Shown: positions 47,101 through 55,925, counted from the first letter of the stretch. The stretch is DNA of 64,000 bases from Mytilus trossulus (GCF_036588685.1 NC_086386.1:77684682-77748681); one strand, 5' to 3'. Numbers and translations: made by a program. The notes: generated by a model not told the origin, from the letters alone.

Positions 47101-49691
47101 GGTTTCTGAATTGTAACTGGAACTTCAAGCATAAATGTTGAAAATACATTCAATTTAAATCAAGAAATTCAAACTAATCATTTGCATGTTAATGTTTCAG
47201 AATTTTGCATTTGATTGTTTTTTCAGACTGGTACCTTTGCATGTTCCGAGGTTAGACCCTACAGTTGTGGTAGGCCATGTGACCGTCTGCTGGCCTGTGC
47301 TAATCATACATGTCAATTACCCTGTCACCAAGTTACTGGAGCAAAGGAGAATGGAAAGGTTAGTTTAATGTTTGAATTACTTAACCTTCAAAACCGTTTT
47401 TTGTGGTTTTTAAATGATAAAAAAAATCTGTGTACTTGTGTAACATAGTACACAACATAGTACACAATTCTTGTTATAAAATCTTTAAACTTTTATTACA
47501 TATTACACAATTCTTGATTAAAAATCTGTGAACTTTTGTTACATAGTACACAATTCTTGATATAAAATCTGTTAACTTTTGTTACATAGTATACAATTCT
47601 TGATATAAAATCTGTTAACTTTTGTTACATAGTACACAATTCTTGATATAAAATCTTTGAACTTTTGTTTAATAGTACACAATTCTTGAAATAAAATTTG
47701 TGTAATTTTGTTTTACTCATTTCTTTCTTATCTTTATTTTGAGAGTTTGTCAAATTCATTTTAATATATTTTTATAAAATTGCCCTCCTTTAACAAAAGC
47801 ACTCAGTCTGATAACAGACAGATTAGATGCTGCTAAAGTTCATGTAATTTTATGCAGGCTTTTTACCCCAAAACATCTGCATAAGTACTCTTCAACAATT
47901 CTTCTATTCTTTTAGTTATTTATTTTCTATAAAAAAAATGTTTTAGAAATAAGTTCTACCCCTCAACTAGAAAAAAAGTAAAAAGAATACAAATAGTTTT
48001 TATAAATGCAGTTCTAGTTTGATAATTCAAGTGTTTTTTTATCTTTGATAAAAGGCTGGTGACAATTGCAGTCCGTGTGAAGAGGGATGTGACAAGCCCC
48101 GCCCAGATGGGTGTACCCACAAGTGTCCACTACTCAAGTGTCATCCCGGTGATTGTCCCCCTTGTACACAGATGATCCGCATGAGGTGTCATTGTCAGAT
48201 AATGGTTCAACACTTAGATTGCAATAAATTGACTAACTCTGACAAGAATACTAAAAATACCCTGAGGTCATGTGGAGGACAGTGTCCGAAAAAGGTAAGG
48301 AATTGATAGCCAATTTTTCAGACTTTTCTCATGTAATTTAAAAAAAAGATTCCATCAGGGAAAACATAGTCTTTGTTGTTCTGTGCTACAATGTGAATTA
48401 AAGAATGTTTAGATATCAATGTCACAACAAAAAAAGAAATCCATTTGTTTGCATACCATCTTCACTAGAATAATAATGTTAAACATGTTAATTGATGGGA
48501 AAATAAAGAATTTTTTTCCCTAAAAAAATATATTGCATGATTTCGGCCTTCAGACAGAGATTGACAAAAAAAAACCAAAGAGATTCATCTGTATTTGCAA
48601 ATACTGTGAATTTATTATTATTGGTTGGATACTTATTTGTCATGAGCAGAGGTGAACCTGAAATCAAATGTTCAATGATATTTCTATAGGCTATGTATGT
48701 AGGGATATACAAAACCAAAAATCAGACATCCTTAAAATGCAAGTGTTCCTAAATCCACGAAATTGACACCAACTAAAAAAAAAAAAAATCCACAGTAATT
48801 AAGTTGAAATTTATTTAAAAAAAGAATGGCCATACTCTAGACAACTGTGTAAAATTTATACATAATATATATTTTCAGCTATCATGTGGACATGTTTGTA
48901 GTTCTAATTGTCATGCTGGTCCTTGTCCTATGGAGAAGAAATGTACCAAAAAGACCACACGGAAATGTGCATGTAAACGTATTAAAAAGGAAGTAGTTTG
49001 TAAAGACGTGACAAGCAAAGTGCTAGATTGTGATGAGAAATGCAAAGAAGAACAGGAGAAAAAGAAAGAGGTGAGGTCAACAAAAGTTTGGAAAATGTAA
49101 AACAATTAATGAACTCCAATAAAAATTCAAAACAGAAAGTCCCTTGTCATATATGTCCAAAAAAAAGTGCAAGCTCATCAAAACAATGAAAAACAACTAA
49201 TAATATTCCTTAACTTATTTTTGAAATTTGGATATAAGTGATTACCCCTAACTTAACTGTCATGTCATGATGATGCCATGATTAAAAAAATAATTTTCTT
49301 TTGTTTCCATTTACAACTTCAAAATTGTTTTATTAGATATAATGATATTGTTGAAAGTTAGCTTACTTTTGAGGATCTGACCATTGTAAAAATTATTCAT
49401 CTGTCAACATGGATAAATAATGAAGTTTCAAATGATGTAAAGTTATTTTCTTTTCTTTTACAGGAAGAAGAAGTAAAGAAGAAATTACTCAACGAAGAAG
49501 AAATTAAACAGCAACAAGCCAAAGTGGAAGAATTTGAGAAGAAGATGGGGAAAGGGAGAAAAAGAAGAAAGAAGATCGACGAAGAGGAGGAAGAGAAAAT
49601 AAGTTTTATACAGCAACACAAAAAACTTATAATAATGTCACTTACTGTGGCTGTTTTAGCAATATTTGCTTATAGTTTATTGTTACAGTGA
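22950..49691 (+). CDS. NFXL1: NFXL1, NF-X1-type zinc-finger membrane-anchored protein, 18 coding exons, 891 aa
   Basis: Coding exons: 22950-23133, 25066-25236, 26136-26242, 26873-27003, 38786-38964, 40037-40198, 41556-41656, 42061-42175, 42963-43078, 43654-43785, 44337-44427, 45016-45136, 45402-45561, 46384-46497, 47227-47358, 48055-48294, 48879-49070, 49464-49691. All phases agree; total 891 residues against about 911 in human. Order: RGR-rich N-terminus, acidic linker, RING-like CLVC...[12 protein letters not shown]...WHCPKC, then a long run of NF-X1 Cys/His fingers (CG..L.CG.H.C...CH.G.C..C), a Lys/Glu coiled coil and a C-terminal hydrophobic anchor ([19 protein letters not shown]). The anchor separates NFXL1 from nuclear NFX1, which lacks it. 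The RING-like domain predicts E3 ligase activity by family analogy. Intron 2 has a GC donor; intron 4 is 11.8 kb. Confidence 0.95.
23180..23490 (+). repeat. Mytilid GATGTGGT repeat copy
   Basis: From AAGTGCCAATGAGACAACTT to CTGACTTAGGACAGGC, in NFXL1 intron 1 right after the donor. Confidence 0.7.
24362..24440 (+). repeat. AGAAAGCTCGACTTAGGG repeat fragment
   Basis: AAGCTCGACTTAGGGATAGT then GATCCAGCGTCAGTGGC. It resembles the start of the repeat family at 34396-35325. Confidence 0.45.
24755..25048 (+). mobile_element. Single-unit copy of the GGGGCATTATGTTTTCTAGT element
   Basis: Shares TTCAGGTTAAAGTTTTTGGT, CAAGGTAGTTTT, GAAGTCCAATCAACTTGAAA and GTGCAAGTGGGG with 37235-38060, but has only one internal unit. 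It ends 18 bases before NFXL1 exon 2. Confidence 0.75.
25066..25236 (+). CDS. NFXL1: NFXL1 coding exon 2 (acidic linker, GC donor)
   Basis: Acceptor TTTTTTTAG. Encodes [20 protein letters not shown] and the acidic [13 protein letters not shown]. It ends ACTATAG then GCAAGT: only a GC donor at 25237 keeps phase with exon 3 (G|AC giving Asp). Confidence 0.88.
25925..26092. repeat. Dispersed repeat ending GGTCGGGTTGTTGTCTCTTT
   Basis: Contains TTGAAGACCTGTTGGTGACC and TGACACATTCCCCATTTCC, the reverse complement of the CAACAACCCGACC repeat. In NFXL1 intron 2. Confidence 0.6.
26136..26242 (+). CDS. NFXL1: NFXL1 coding exon 3 (RING first cysteines)
   Basis: Encodes [20 protein letters not shown] and [19 protein letters not shown] is the first RING pair. 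Acceptor TATCAG, donor GCA|GTAAGT. Confidence 0.93.
26700..26832 (+). repeat. ACGCCAGAAGCGTGTTTTGTC dispersed repeat
   Basis: CATCATAGATACCCAGGACT, TATATACGCCAGAAGCGTG and AAAGACTCATCAGTGATGC, well-known mussel repeat blocks. It ends 40 bases before NFXL1 exon 4. Confidence 0.7.
26873..27003 (+). CDS. NFXL1: NFXL1 coding exon 4 (RING core)
   Basis: Encodes [20 protein letters not shown] and ends VPWHC. These are the middle ligands of the RING-like domain. Donor CACTG|GTAATT, phase 2. Confidence 0.95.
27315..27917. mobile_element. TA-flanked MITE with GAGTGTGGTGCTC ends
   Basis: 23-bp inverted ends GAGTGTGGTGCTCATTTTCG(CCA), 22 of 23 matching, TA at both edges, 603 bases, at the start of NFXL1 intron 4. 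The 87-codon ORF inside is not a recognisable gene. Confidence 0.85.
28331..29700. repeat. Copy A of an intra-intron duplication
   Basis: TTTGGATGCATTATTATTAC, GCAGACTCATTAGCCGTAGT and GCACTATGGTTTAATTTGTC recur in the same order at 35621-36075. No coding signal. Confidence 0.55.
30027..30481. mobile_element. MITE with GGTCCGAGACCACAATT ends, copy 1
   Basis: Left end GGTTCCAGACCACAATCAAT, right end GACAATTGTGGTCTCGGACC. Shares TTTGTAGTGCATTTCTTTTA and AAAATCAAGGGACGACAATT with copy 2. 455 bases. Confidence 0.75.
32450..33240. promoter_or_regulatory. CpG-containing island inside NFXL1 intron 4 with TCTCGCGAGA motif
   Basis: This stretch has many more CpGs than the surrounding intron. It holds TCTCGCGAGA (32984-32993), a motif known from bidirectional promoters, and an octamer ATTTGCAT (33000-33007). 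On the minus strand AAACAG|GTAAAT follows 12 bases after the motif, like a first-exon donor. No protein exon was found. Promoter role is inferred. Confidence 0.35.
33789..34077. mobile_element. MITE with GGTCCGAGACCACAATT ends, copy 2
   Basis: Ends GGTCCGAGACCACAATT / AATTGTGGTCGCGGACC (16 of 17). 289 bases; contains a run of 21 C at 33911-33931. Confidence 0.8.
34396..35325 (+). repeat. Element with four internal ~190-bp tandem units
   Basis: Starts GTCGAGCCTTCGACTT and ends near GTTGAGCCTGCGATTTACAG. Units begin near TCACTCTGTGGTTAAAG at about 34476, 34666, 34857 and 35041, with TGGACAGAAGCTTGTTTATG in each. Confidence 0.85.
35615..36075. repeat. Copy B (shorter) of the intra-intron duplication
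   Basis: TTTGGATGCATTATTATCTG, GCAGACTCACTAGCCATAGT and GCACTATGGTTTAAATTGTC match copy A at 28331-29700, with a large internal deletion here or insertion there. Confidence 0.55.
36312..36480 (+). repeat. GATTGATTAGTGGTGTTTTA repeat copy
   Basis: TTTTAAAGCCACTTTTAAGC, then ATCAGTAGAGGAAGC. Same family as the repeat split at 2575-3955. Confidence 0.5.
36812..37195. repeat. Duplicated intron segment, copy 1
   Basis: GTGACAATTTCTTTCAAATA, GAGCTTTTGTATATACTATA and ATATGCACCTCC recur at 38156-38465 in the same order. Confidence 0.6.
37235..38060 (+). mobile_element. Element with internal tandem units, related to 24755-25048
   Basis: Opens TGCCCCACCTACGACATTAT. CAGGTTAAAG...GGTAGTTTTTGATGAAG units of about 180 bases repeat three times. 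It ends GTGGGGCATCTGTGAACTTT. A smaller element is nested at 37689-37902. Confidence 0.8.
37689..37902. mobile_element. Nested MITE with CCATCAA repeats
   Basis: Ends GCCCTTCCCTAGAT / ATCTAGGGAAGGGG. It interrupts the host phrase GATGAAATTG|AAGTCCAATC, known intact at 24755-25048. The interior is made of TTTCCATCAAGTACCATCAA repeats. Confidence 0.85.
38156..38465. repeat. Duplicated intron segment, copy 2
   Basis: Copy of 36812-37195, on the other side of the tandem-unit element. A 118-codon ORF here (38165-38521) lies in the repeat and shows no recognisable domain. Confidence 0.6.
38786..38964 (+). CDS. NFXL1: NFXL1 coding exon 5 (RING end, first NF-X1 finger)
   Basis: Completes WHC-PKCRTEF, then encodes [20 protein letters not shown] and [21 protein letters not shown]. 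It lies 11.8 kb from exon 4. Confidence 0.96.
40037..40198 (+). CDS. NFXL1: NFXL1 coding exon 6
   Basis: Encodes [18 protein letters not shown] and [20 protein letters not shown], an NF-X1 finger. Phase 1 in and out. Confidence 0.95.
40253..40666. mobile_element. MITE with 30-bp perfect inverted ends
   Basis: GCCAAATAAAAATATATGTG(TGGTTCCAGT) at 40253-40282 is the exact reverse complement of 40637-40666. 414 bases, in NFXL1 intron 6, 54 bases after exon 6. Target duplication unclear. Confidence 0.9.
41556..41656 (+). CDS. NFXL1: NFXL1 coding exon 7
   Basis: Encodes [18 protein letters not shown] and ATPKWQCDE, a spacer between NF-X1 fingers. Confidence 0.94.
42061..42175 (+). CDS. NFXL1: NFXL1 coding exon 8
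   Basis: Encodes [20 protein letters not shown] then [18 protein letters not shown], a full NF-X1 finger. Confidence 0.96.
42963..43078 (+). CDS. NFXL1: NFXL1 coding exon 9
   Basis: Encodes [20 protein letters not shown] and [18 protein letters not shown], an NF-X1 finger. Acceptor TTTGCAG. Confidence 0.96.
43195..43340 (+). repeat. GTCAAAGAGACAACAACCC repeat fragment
   Basis: GAATGTGTCAAAGAGACAAC then AACCCAAACAAAGTGCAG; decayed copy in NFXL1 intron 9. Confidence 0.5.
43654..43785 (+). CDS. NFXL1: NFXL1 coding exon 10
   Basis: Encodes [20 protein letters not shown] and [12 protein letters not shown]. Phase 0 at both ends. Confidence 0.95.
44337..44427 (+). CDS. NFXL1: NFXL1 coding exon 11
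   Basis: Encodes [20 protein letters not shown] and [11 protein letters not shown]. Donor CCTG|GTAAGT. Confidence 0.95.
45016..45136 (+). CDS. NFXL1: NFXL1 coding exon 12
   Basis: Encodes [36 protein letters not shown]. Phase 1 in, phase 2 out. Confidence 0.95.
45402..45561 (+). CDS. NFXL1: NFXL1 coding exon 13
   Basis: Encodes [40 protein letters not shown] and [12 protein letters not shown]. Donor AAT|GTAAGT. Confidence 0.95.
45872..46175 (+). repeat. Mytilid GATGTGGT repeat copy (well preserved)
   Basis: GGAAGATGTGGTGTGAGTGC, CGGCCTTCAACACGGAGCCT, TTGGCTCACACCGAACAAC, AACGGTCTAATCTATATAAA in order. In NFXL1 intron 13. Confidence 0.85.
46384..46497 (+). CDS. NFXL1: NFXL1 coding exon 14
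   Basis: Encodes [20 protein letters not shown] and [18 protein letters not shown]. Acceptor ATTACAG, donor GAG|GTATGT. Confidence 0.94.
46528..46690 (+). repeat. Mytilid GATGTGGT repeat copy (partial)
   Basis: AAGGAGATGTGATATGATTG, then GGCCTTCAACAGTAATAGCC. In NFXL1 intron 14. Confidence 0.65.
47227..47358 (+). CDS. NFXL1: NFXL1 coding exon 15
   Basis: Encodes [20 protein letters not shown] and [18 protein letters not shown]. Donor AAG|GTTAGT. A tandem repeat follows in the intron. Confidence 0.95.
47440..47715 (+). repeat. ~49-bp tandem array in NFXL1 intron 15
   Basis: About six units of TACATAGTACACAATTCTTG followed by ATATAAAATCTGTTAACTTT, 80 bases after exon 15. Confidence 0.9.
48055..48294 (+). 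CDS. NFXL1: NFXL1 coding exon 16
   Basis: 80 codons; encodes [40 protein letters not shown] and a final SCGGQCPKK. Confidence 0.95.
48879..49070 (+). CDS. NFXL1: NFXL1 coding exon 17 (last finger)
   Basis: Encodes [20 protein letters not shown], a basic stretch, then [13 protein letters not shown]. Donor GAG|GTGAGG. Confidence 0.95.
49105..49210 (+). repeat. Decayed AACTCC...GTCCCT repeat fragment
   Basis: Resembles the repeat at 51810-51960 (ATTCAAAACAGAAAGTCCCT, then AACAACTAATAATATTCC). Confidence 0.4.
49464..49691 (+). CDS. NFXL1: NFXL1 coding exon 18 (coiled coil and membrane anchor)
   Basis: Encodes [20 protein letters not shown], a Lys/Arg/Glu-rich segment and the hydrophobic anchor [20 protein letters not shown], then TGA at 49689-49691. 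Confidence 0.96.
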   Translation, partial: EEEVKKKLLNEEEIKQQQAKVEEFEKKMGKGRKRRKKIDEEEEEKISFIQQHKKLIIMSLTVAVLAIFAYSLLLQ

Positions 49692-50139
49692 TTTTTGTTA
49701 TTTGTTATGGGAACTTCAAAGCTATTAAAATTTGGTAAGGTTTTTACAGTCTATGGTTTATTAAGTTTTGAATATTAATTTGTCTTATTTGTTGTCTCAT
49801 TGGGTTGCTTTCTGATCAATTTACTGTGGATTCACTAGAAAAATTCAAATGTTCATTGATTATTTTTGAGTATGTGAAACACAAACTCAAATATTAATCA
49901 AACATGTCAAACTACAAATTATCTATACCAGTAAGCTTTTATGAGGGTGGTGGTGGGGGTTTACAGAATAGAGAGTAATGGGCAAAAAATATAAATGATA
50001 GAGAATAATGAGGTGTTGAAATATAAAGAAGAGACAAAAATGCCCTAGCAAATTCAAGAAAACAGAAATGGTGGACCCTCCATACAGATTTTTGCAAAAC
50101 CATGGAATCAATTATCTACAGATTTTCCTGATTCCCAGG

Positions 50140-50281
50140 CCCGTAGCCAGGATTTTCCAAAGGGGGGTTTGTTGGACTCACAAACTCGACTTTAACAGTC
50201 GCAATTCGAACAGAACGTTGACTTTAACAGTGCTTATTTGTTTTCAAGGGGGGTTTCGTCCGAACCCCCCCTGGCTAAGGG
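50140..50281. mobile_element. Short MITE with CCCGTAGCCAGG ends
   Basis: Ends CCCGTAGCCAGG / CCTGGCTAAGGG (11 of 12), C- and G-rich runs just inside, GACTTTAACAGT twice in the middle. 142 bases, downstream of NFXL1. Confidence 0.8.
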
Positions 50282-51535
50282 TATGATTCCATGTAAACTT
50301 GTATCCCAAAAACATAAGGAATTCACATTCAACCCCTCATCTCCTTTATTCCTAGTGATAGTAGAAACAATCAAAGGTTAACGAATTCCCATCTTATTTA
50401 ACTGAATATTTATCCAGAACAATAGAATTGTAGATGAAGGGCGTTGTCAGTTTATTTTCTTATCTATGAGCTTGACTCTCCCTCTGGTATCTTACGTCCC
50501 TCTTTTGCAAGGGAGATGGGGGAATCAGTATAACCATTGTTTACTGTCTCTTGAAAGCATAGCAATTGTTACCATTCGTCTTTCAAATGATGGAATAAAT
50601 ATTGAAAGGATGACTGATAAACCTGATTGATCAAATATCTGTCCATACAGCTAATGTAAATCTCTAAAACCAGCAGACGTCAATTTTGTAAACAAATATT
50701 AATAAAAACTAAATAAATTAGGAAACTCTTATTATAAAGTTACTATAAACTTGTCAGACATTTTGCAATGTTTTTTGTTAGTGGAACAATTTAAGGTAAT
50801 AGTACTTGAAAAATATTACCTCACATTTTCAAAATAATTATTCTTGCAATTATGTCCATTGCATTTCAATCTAAATAATGAATATTTGTAATAATTTTTT
50901 TAATGAATGAAAAGAAATTGTCAGTATATATATCTACACAAGATTGAGATTTTCCGGTGCTTTTGTTTGATGTCTTTCAATATTCAATGTATGTCTATTT
51001 ATTAATAATTTTAATATTACCTCAAACAAAATGATGATGTTATTTGTAATGATGTATAACTTACCTTAACATTGATGTAATATAGTTTGTACCAATAGAT
51101 TACGTATCATGCCTTAGTGTATCATGTGTCACAGACTTCAGTCTATGTCTTAATGATATTTAATTTACTCTGTTAAGTGATATGTTTTTTTCAGTTGATT
51201 TTTTTTTTTCAAGGGTTCAACATATTTTTTCCACACACAAAATTGATCTTTTTAAGGAAAATCAGTATTTAGAACCAAAAAAACACAAGACAAAATAAAA
51301 CCTAATGAACATCACAAGTTTATTGTGTAAACTTTGTGCATGCAAAATCCCTCTAGTAATATTCTCTCTTCTCATCTAGAAAAACCAAAGAATATTAAAA
51401 AAAAATCAGCTTGCCTTGACAATAGCATTAACCCAAGCTCTTTTTAATTATGGAAATATATTTTGTGATATTTTATTAAAGTTTGTAAATTATGATTTGG
51501 TTAATTATTTATTATGTAGAACATATTTTTGACAG

Positions 51536-51545
51536 AATAAATAAA
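51536..51545 (+). terminator. Candidate NFXL1 polyadenylation signal
   Basis: Overlapping AATAAATAAA followed by a GT-rich stretch (TTTATGTTTATGTGTATTGG), 1.85 kb after the NFXL1 stop. Other AATAAA-like hexamers lie between, so the site is a guess. Confidence 0.3.
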
Positions 51546-51809
51546 GGTTTATGTTTATGTGTATTGGAATATTTCTTGTTATTATACTTCACCCCCACCC
51601 TCCCCCATATTTTGGCACTCATTCTTTATATTAATCAAGGATTGTTTCTGTATCTATATCATTTAGTATTCAGTCATCAACATGTTTTATTCCTCATGAA
51701 TCAGGAAATTATTTGCAGTGAATCAAACCTTCATTGAAGTTTACAAATCTTGGGACAGAAGTTTTGTATCATCAATTATAAAGAAAAAAGTAAAATCACA
51801 AAAATAATG

Positions 51810-51960
51810 AACTCTGGGGAAATTCAGGACGGAATGTCCCTAATCAAATGGAAAAATCAAAAGCTCAAACACATCAAATACATGGATAACAACTGTCATA
51901 TTCCAGTCTTATGTAGAAAATGATGGATTAAACCTGGTTTTATAGCTAGCTAAACTTCTT
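51810..51960 (+). repeat. Dispersed mussel repeat
   Basis: GTCCCTAATCAAATGGAAAA, AGCTCAAACACATCAAATAC, ATGGATAACAACTGTCATAT and TGGTTTTATAGCTAGCTAAA: blocks I recall from an abundant Mytilus repeat. Confidence 0.65.
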
Positions 51961-53271
51961 GCTTGCATGACCTAAATTCACGAATTTATCATTTTTCTGT
52001 ATTATATTGATATATAGATCCGAGTACCCTGCATTAGTTCAGGCAAATGGGTAATAAAGTAACTTCTGATGTGCTGATCAAATAGGTAATATGGCATCTG
52101 TTCTATTTTTAGAATTAATGTCTCTTCTGTGATGAATGTTTGAGGAACAAAACAATGGAGAGTCCTAAAGTCTAAAGAAAAATGCAAATGTTGAAGTGCT
52201 GATCAAGTAAAAGTAATTGCTACTTGGTTTGGTAATACCCTCTTGGATAAGCGTCCATCAGGAGAGGTATCTATCTAGTAGTAAAAAATCATATTAACAA
52301 TACATGCACCTACTTTTTCTGCTCCAGATGTAAATCTCAAGAATAAATGTCTTCATTTAAGTATCGCAGCAATAACAATTGAAAGTATAAAACCCAATAC
52401 AAATATGTTCACAATGTGATGAAAAAATTACAGGCCTACTATATATTTTACATAAACTTGTGTAATCAAAAATTCATGCATGTGTCTTTTTTGGTATAAT
52501 TTTTTATATGTGACCAAAATATTCAAAACTGTAAATTCAGAAATTACTGTGAGGTTTTTATTTTTGCAAAAAATGTGACAGAGTTGTAAACGCAATAATT
52601 TAAACTCGCATTTTGAAATATTTCATATGAATTAAACAGGATTTTTCTAAAAATCGTAATAATTAAGATCTTTAAGTGTAAAATGACAAAATAGCAATAA
52701 TTTCTGAATTTACAATAATCAAGATAGACTGCAACTTTGACAGTTTAAGTAAATAATGTAAATACTAATAATCATGATAATAGTAAAAACAATTTATGAA
52801 AATAACATTCTCAACCAAAGCCAGATTTGATTGGAGGTCTTTATTGTGTCTTTAAGATATACCTGTTGGTTGTTCATCATTTTCATCAAAATTTTCCACA
52901 AGAGGTAAAGTATGCAGCATTAATCAACACTATGCATTTTAAACATTTAAGAACTAATGACAGTTAAACAGTTCCTACTTCATGTAAACTTGAGGAATTA
53001 ATTGTAATGGAAGATTTTTCATTTTTCACAGTATGACACACGATTATAAGTAATTGATTATTGTTTGCCATGTCATTTTAAAATTTTGTATAAAATTTAA
53101 TAAATCTGATATAATTTGCCTGTCAAAGAAGTAATTGCAATAATGTCTCTTACATAAACTAGTTTGGAGAGATAAACTGCAATAACCTCATACTAGTACT
53201 TTATTTTGTCTTTTATCAATTAATTTTTTTTAATTGAGATAGATTTTACCGTTGTATGTCTGATTTAGAAC

Positions 53272-53345
53272 ATTTAAGTATTGATATTTATCAACATCAG
53301 GGTAGCAGATGTCATCACATTGATTTGTGAAGTAATGGATACAAC
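53272..53345 (+). pseudogene. Decayed copy of the 55368-55453 exon-like segment
   Basis: Shares AGTATTGA..TAT.CAACA...GTA.CAGATGT and CACATTGATT with 55372-55432, but needs one frameshift to keep the same peptide pattern (SIDIYQHQ / VADVITLICEVM). Confidence 0.35.
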
Positions 53346-53567
53346 ATACACGCAGTGAAATAGTAAGCTTTGACGAATTTATTTCAAAATTTTTCAATAT
53401 TTTCCTTTTATGTAAATTTTTATTGAAGGAATTATGCTTACTACTATCTACTATAAACTGAGGTCTGGATTTAGTTAATTTTTTTAAATTTTTATAAATT
53501 CCATTTATGCGGAGGCAAAGTTTTAAACTTTCATTTTCTGTCTGAATAGTTTCGAAATTTGTTAATT

Positions 53568-53620
53568 GATTGGTGTTTAATGCCACTTACGGCAATACAG
53601 TGCTATTTAGTGGTGGTCAG
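53568..53620 (+). repeat. TTGATTGGTGTTTAATGCCA repeat fragment
   Basis: Third copy of the family at 2575 and 36312, directly abutting the AACCGGATTT element. Confidence 0.5.
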
Positions 53621-53625
53621 TTTTT

Positions 53626-54396
53626 AACCGGATTTTTGTGACAAAAATGTCGGTTATTAAATTGGGGATGCTCGGCGGGCGGGCGGCAGGGCGGGCGGGC
53701 GGCAATCAAATGTTGTCCGTGCATTAACTCAAGAACCGTTCAACCAAAGCTTTTAAAATTTTAATATGTTGTTACTGACAACTAAATGAAGGTCAAGTTC
53801 AATAATGGCCATTTTGACTTCTACCGTTCAGGAGTTATGGTTCTTGAAAGAATGAAAAATGGCGTTTCCAGTCGTGTCCGTGCATTTACGCATGAACAAT
53901 TCTACCAAAGCTTCCCAAATTTTAATATGTTGTTACTGGTGACAAAATGGAGGTCAAGTTCAATAATGACGATTTTGACTTTTACCGTTCAGGAGTTCTG
54001 GTTCTTGAAAGATTGAAAAATGGCGTTTCCAGTCGTGTCCGTGCATTTACGCATGAACAGTTCTACCAAAGCTTCCCAAATTATAATATGTTGTAACTGG
54101 TGAAAAATGGAGGTCAAGTTCAATAATGACGATTTTGACTTTTACCGTTCAGGAGTCATGGTTCTTGAAAGATTGAAAAAATGGTGTTTCCAGTCATGTC
54201 CGTGCATTTTCTCATGAACCATTCAACCAAAGCTTTTCAAATTTTAATATGTTGTTACTGATGACAAAATAGAGGTCAAATTTGATATTGACAATTTTCA
54301 CTTTCACCAATCATCAGTAATGGTTCTTGTGATATTGCCAGGACACAAATAAATGCTAATGAATCCGGTTTGCTGTCGTTGTGACAGCCTCTTGTT
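53626..54396 (+). mobile_element. AACCGGATTT element with internal ~160-bp tandem units
   Basis: Opens AACCGGATTTTTGTGAC; an AATCCGGTTT near 54362 is its inverted partner. GTCCGTGCAT-to-GTTCTTGAAAG units repeat about four times. A (GGGC)n tract with five GGG runs sits at 53677-53699. Confidence 0.8.
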
Positions 54397-55367
54397 AATT
54401 CATGAAAGAAGACGTAGAACCACGACCTGCGGCAGGAAAACTGAACATCCTTGTGAAATAAGATAAGGCTAGTGATGCAATAGTTTGACGACTTCGACCA
54501 CTAAGGCCCATCATAAACTCTACAAATCTGTCCCTTAATCACATTTCTTCGCAATCTGTGAGCATATGCATCAAAACTTCTTTCATACAAGTTGGCATAA
54601 AACTAAAACATCGTACTTGGGGTTTTTTTGGTTTTTTTTGTGATTTTTGTCATTAGTCCACCCTTTTCATCAATTTCTTTCAGATAGAATTTTATCCTTT
54701 TCGAGTGCAATAGGATAGAGGTGTTCAATATAATTCGCCATAATTTGAATTATTTATTGAACTAAAATCATTTTTATAGCGGTACATGAGCCCCCAGTTA
54801 AACATGGTAAAGAACACTTAGAATAATGCTAGATTATATCATTCTTCCCGAGAAGAATATATGAAGTCTGTCTCATATAAAATCTATTCCTCAAGTTTTG
54901 TTTTCATTTTCTAATACAGATTTTTTACAGAAACTCGACACTTTGTACTGTGTTCTTAACCACTGTAGTTGACAACTTTGTAAAGGAATAGGTTATGTTA
55001 CATTTGTCCTTTTAGATTGAATTTGTTGAAAATAAATTATTAGAATTTTAACATAGAACCAGGGACGTATATAAGTCCTTGATAGAACCCAATTTTTATA
55101 TCATCATATTAACTTTTTCAACCAGAACTTGACAAAAACATTTTTAAATATACAGTTTACCACATATAAAAAATAACTATGCAGTTCAACTTAACTAGTT
55201 TGACATATCTTATTCTTGCAGTATATAAATTTTTGTATATAAATAATTGTTTTTATGCTATAAACTTCTTTCTGAAATATAGATATGATCAAATCAAAAT
55301 AATTTCCTTGATCTATCATAAATTAATATCCAGTTCTTCATGCAATGTATACTATGGATTTTCTCAG

Positions 55368-55453
55368 GTCATTAGTATTGACATATACAACAACGGAGTA
55401 ACAGATGTATCCACATTGATTGTTGTAGCAATGTATGTCCTAGCTCAAAAATG
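55368..55453 (+). CDS. Orphan exon-like segment (unidentified)
   Basis: TTTCTCAG acceptor, then VISIDIYNNGVTDVSTLIVV and AMYVLAQK, then donor TG|GTAAGC. Both splice sites are good and the frame is open, but no partner exon was found. A decayed copy lies at 53272-53345. Confidence 0.3.
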
Positions 55454-55554
55454 GTAAGCCTTTCCTAATTTAATTTAATTAAGTTGTGTTAGTGAAGATT
55501 GCTGGTCACAAGGTTTAAAACTTATACCATGTATTAACTATTAGTATAATAATA

Positions 55555-55690
55555 AATAAGAATATGGGGTACGATTACCAATGAAACAAATATTTACAAG
55601 AGATCAAATGACGTGAATGTGAGCAAACTTTAGCAATCGACCTTCAACTAGGAGCAAACCATATTCCGTGAGGAAAGCTTTAAAGGTACT
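55555..55690 (+). repeat. Mytilid GATGTGGT repeat copy (diverged)
   Basis: TATGGGGTACGATTACCAAT, then CGACCTTCAACTAGGAGC and GGTACTTTCATGGC. Confidence 0.55.
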
Positions 55691-55769
55691 TTCATGGCAA
55701 AATGAGAAAAACAACGGTTTATGTATAATAAACAAATATGTCAAGCAATGAAGATGGGGATAGAAGGGG

Positions 55770-55925
55770 TCCTGATCCCGAAATCCCGGGTCTAAAAATA
55801 CGAAATCCCGAGGTCCCCAATTTATATAAAGTAAATAAATCCGAAAAAAAGAATTCCCGGATCCCGGAAATCCCGAGTTTAAAAACACCCGATCCCGGAG
55901 TCCTGATAAAAGTCAAACCCCCCTT
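55770..55925. repeat. ATCCCG-rich repeat
   Basis: Many degenerate AAATCCCG / GATCCCGG units; all reading frames crossing it are repetitive (Pro, Gly, Ile). Not coding. Confidence 0.7.

Noticed and set aside
53230..53586. 118-codon minus-strand ORF
   Set aside because: No recognisable domain; its distal part overlaps the plus-strand segment that matches the exon-like copy at 55368.
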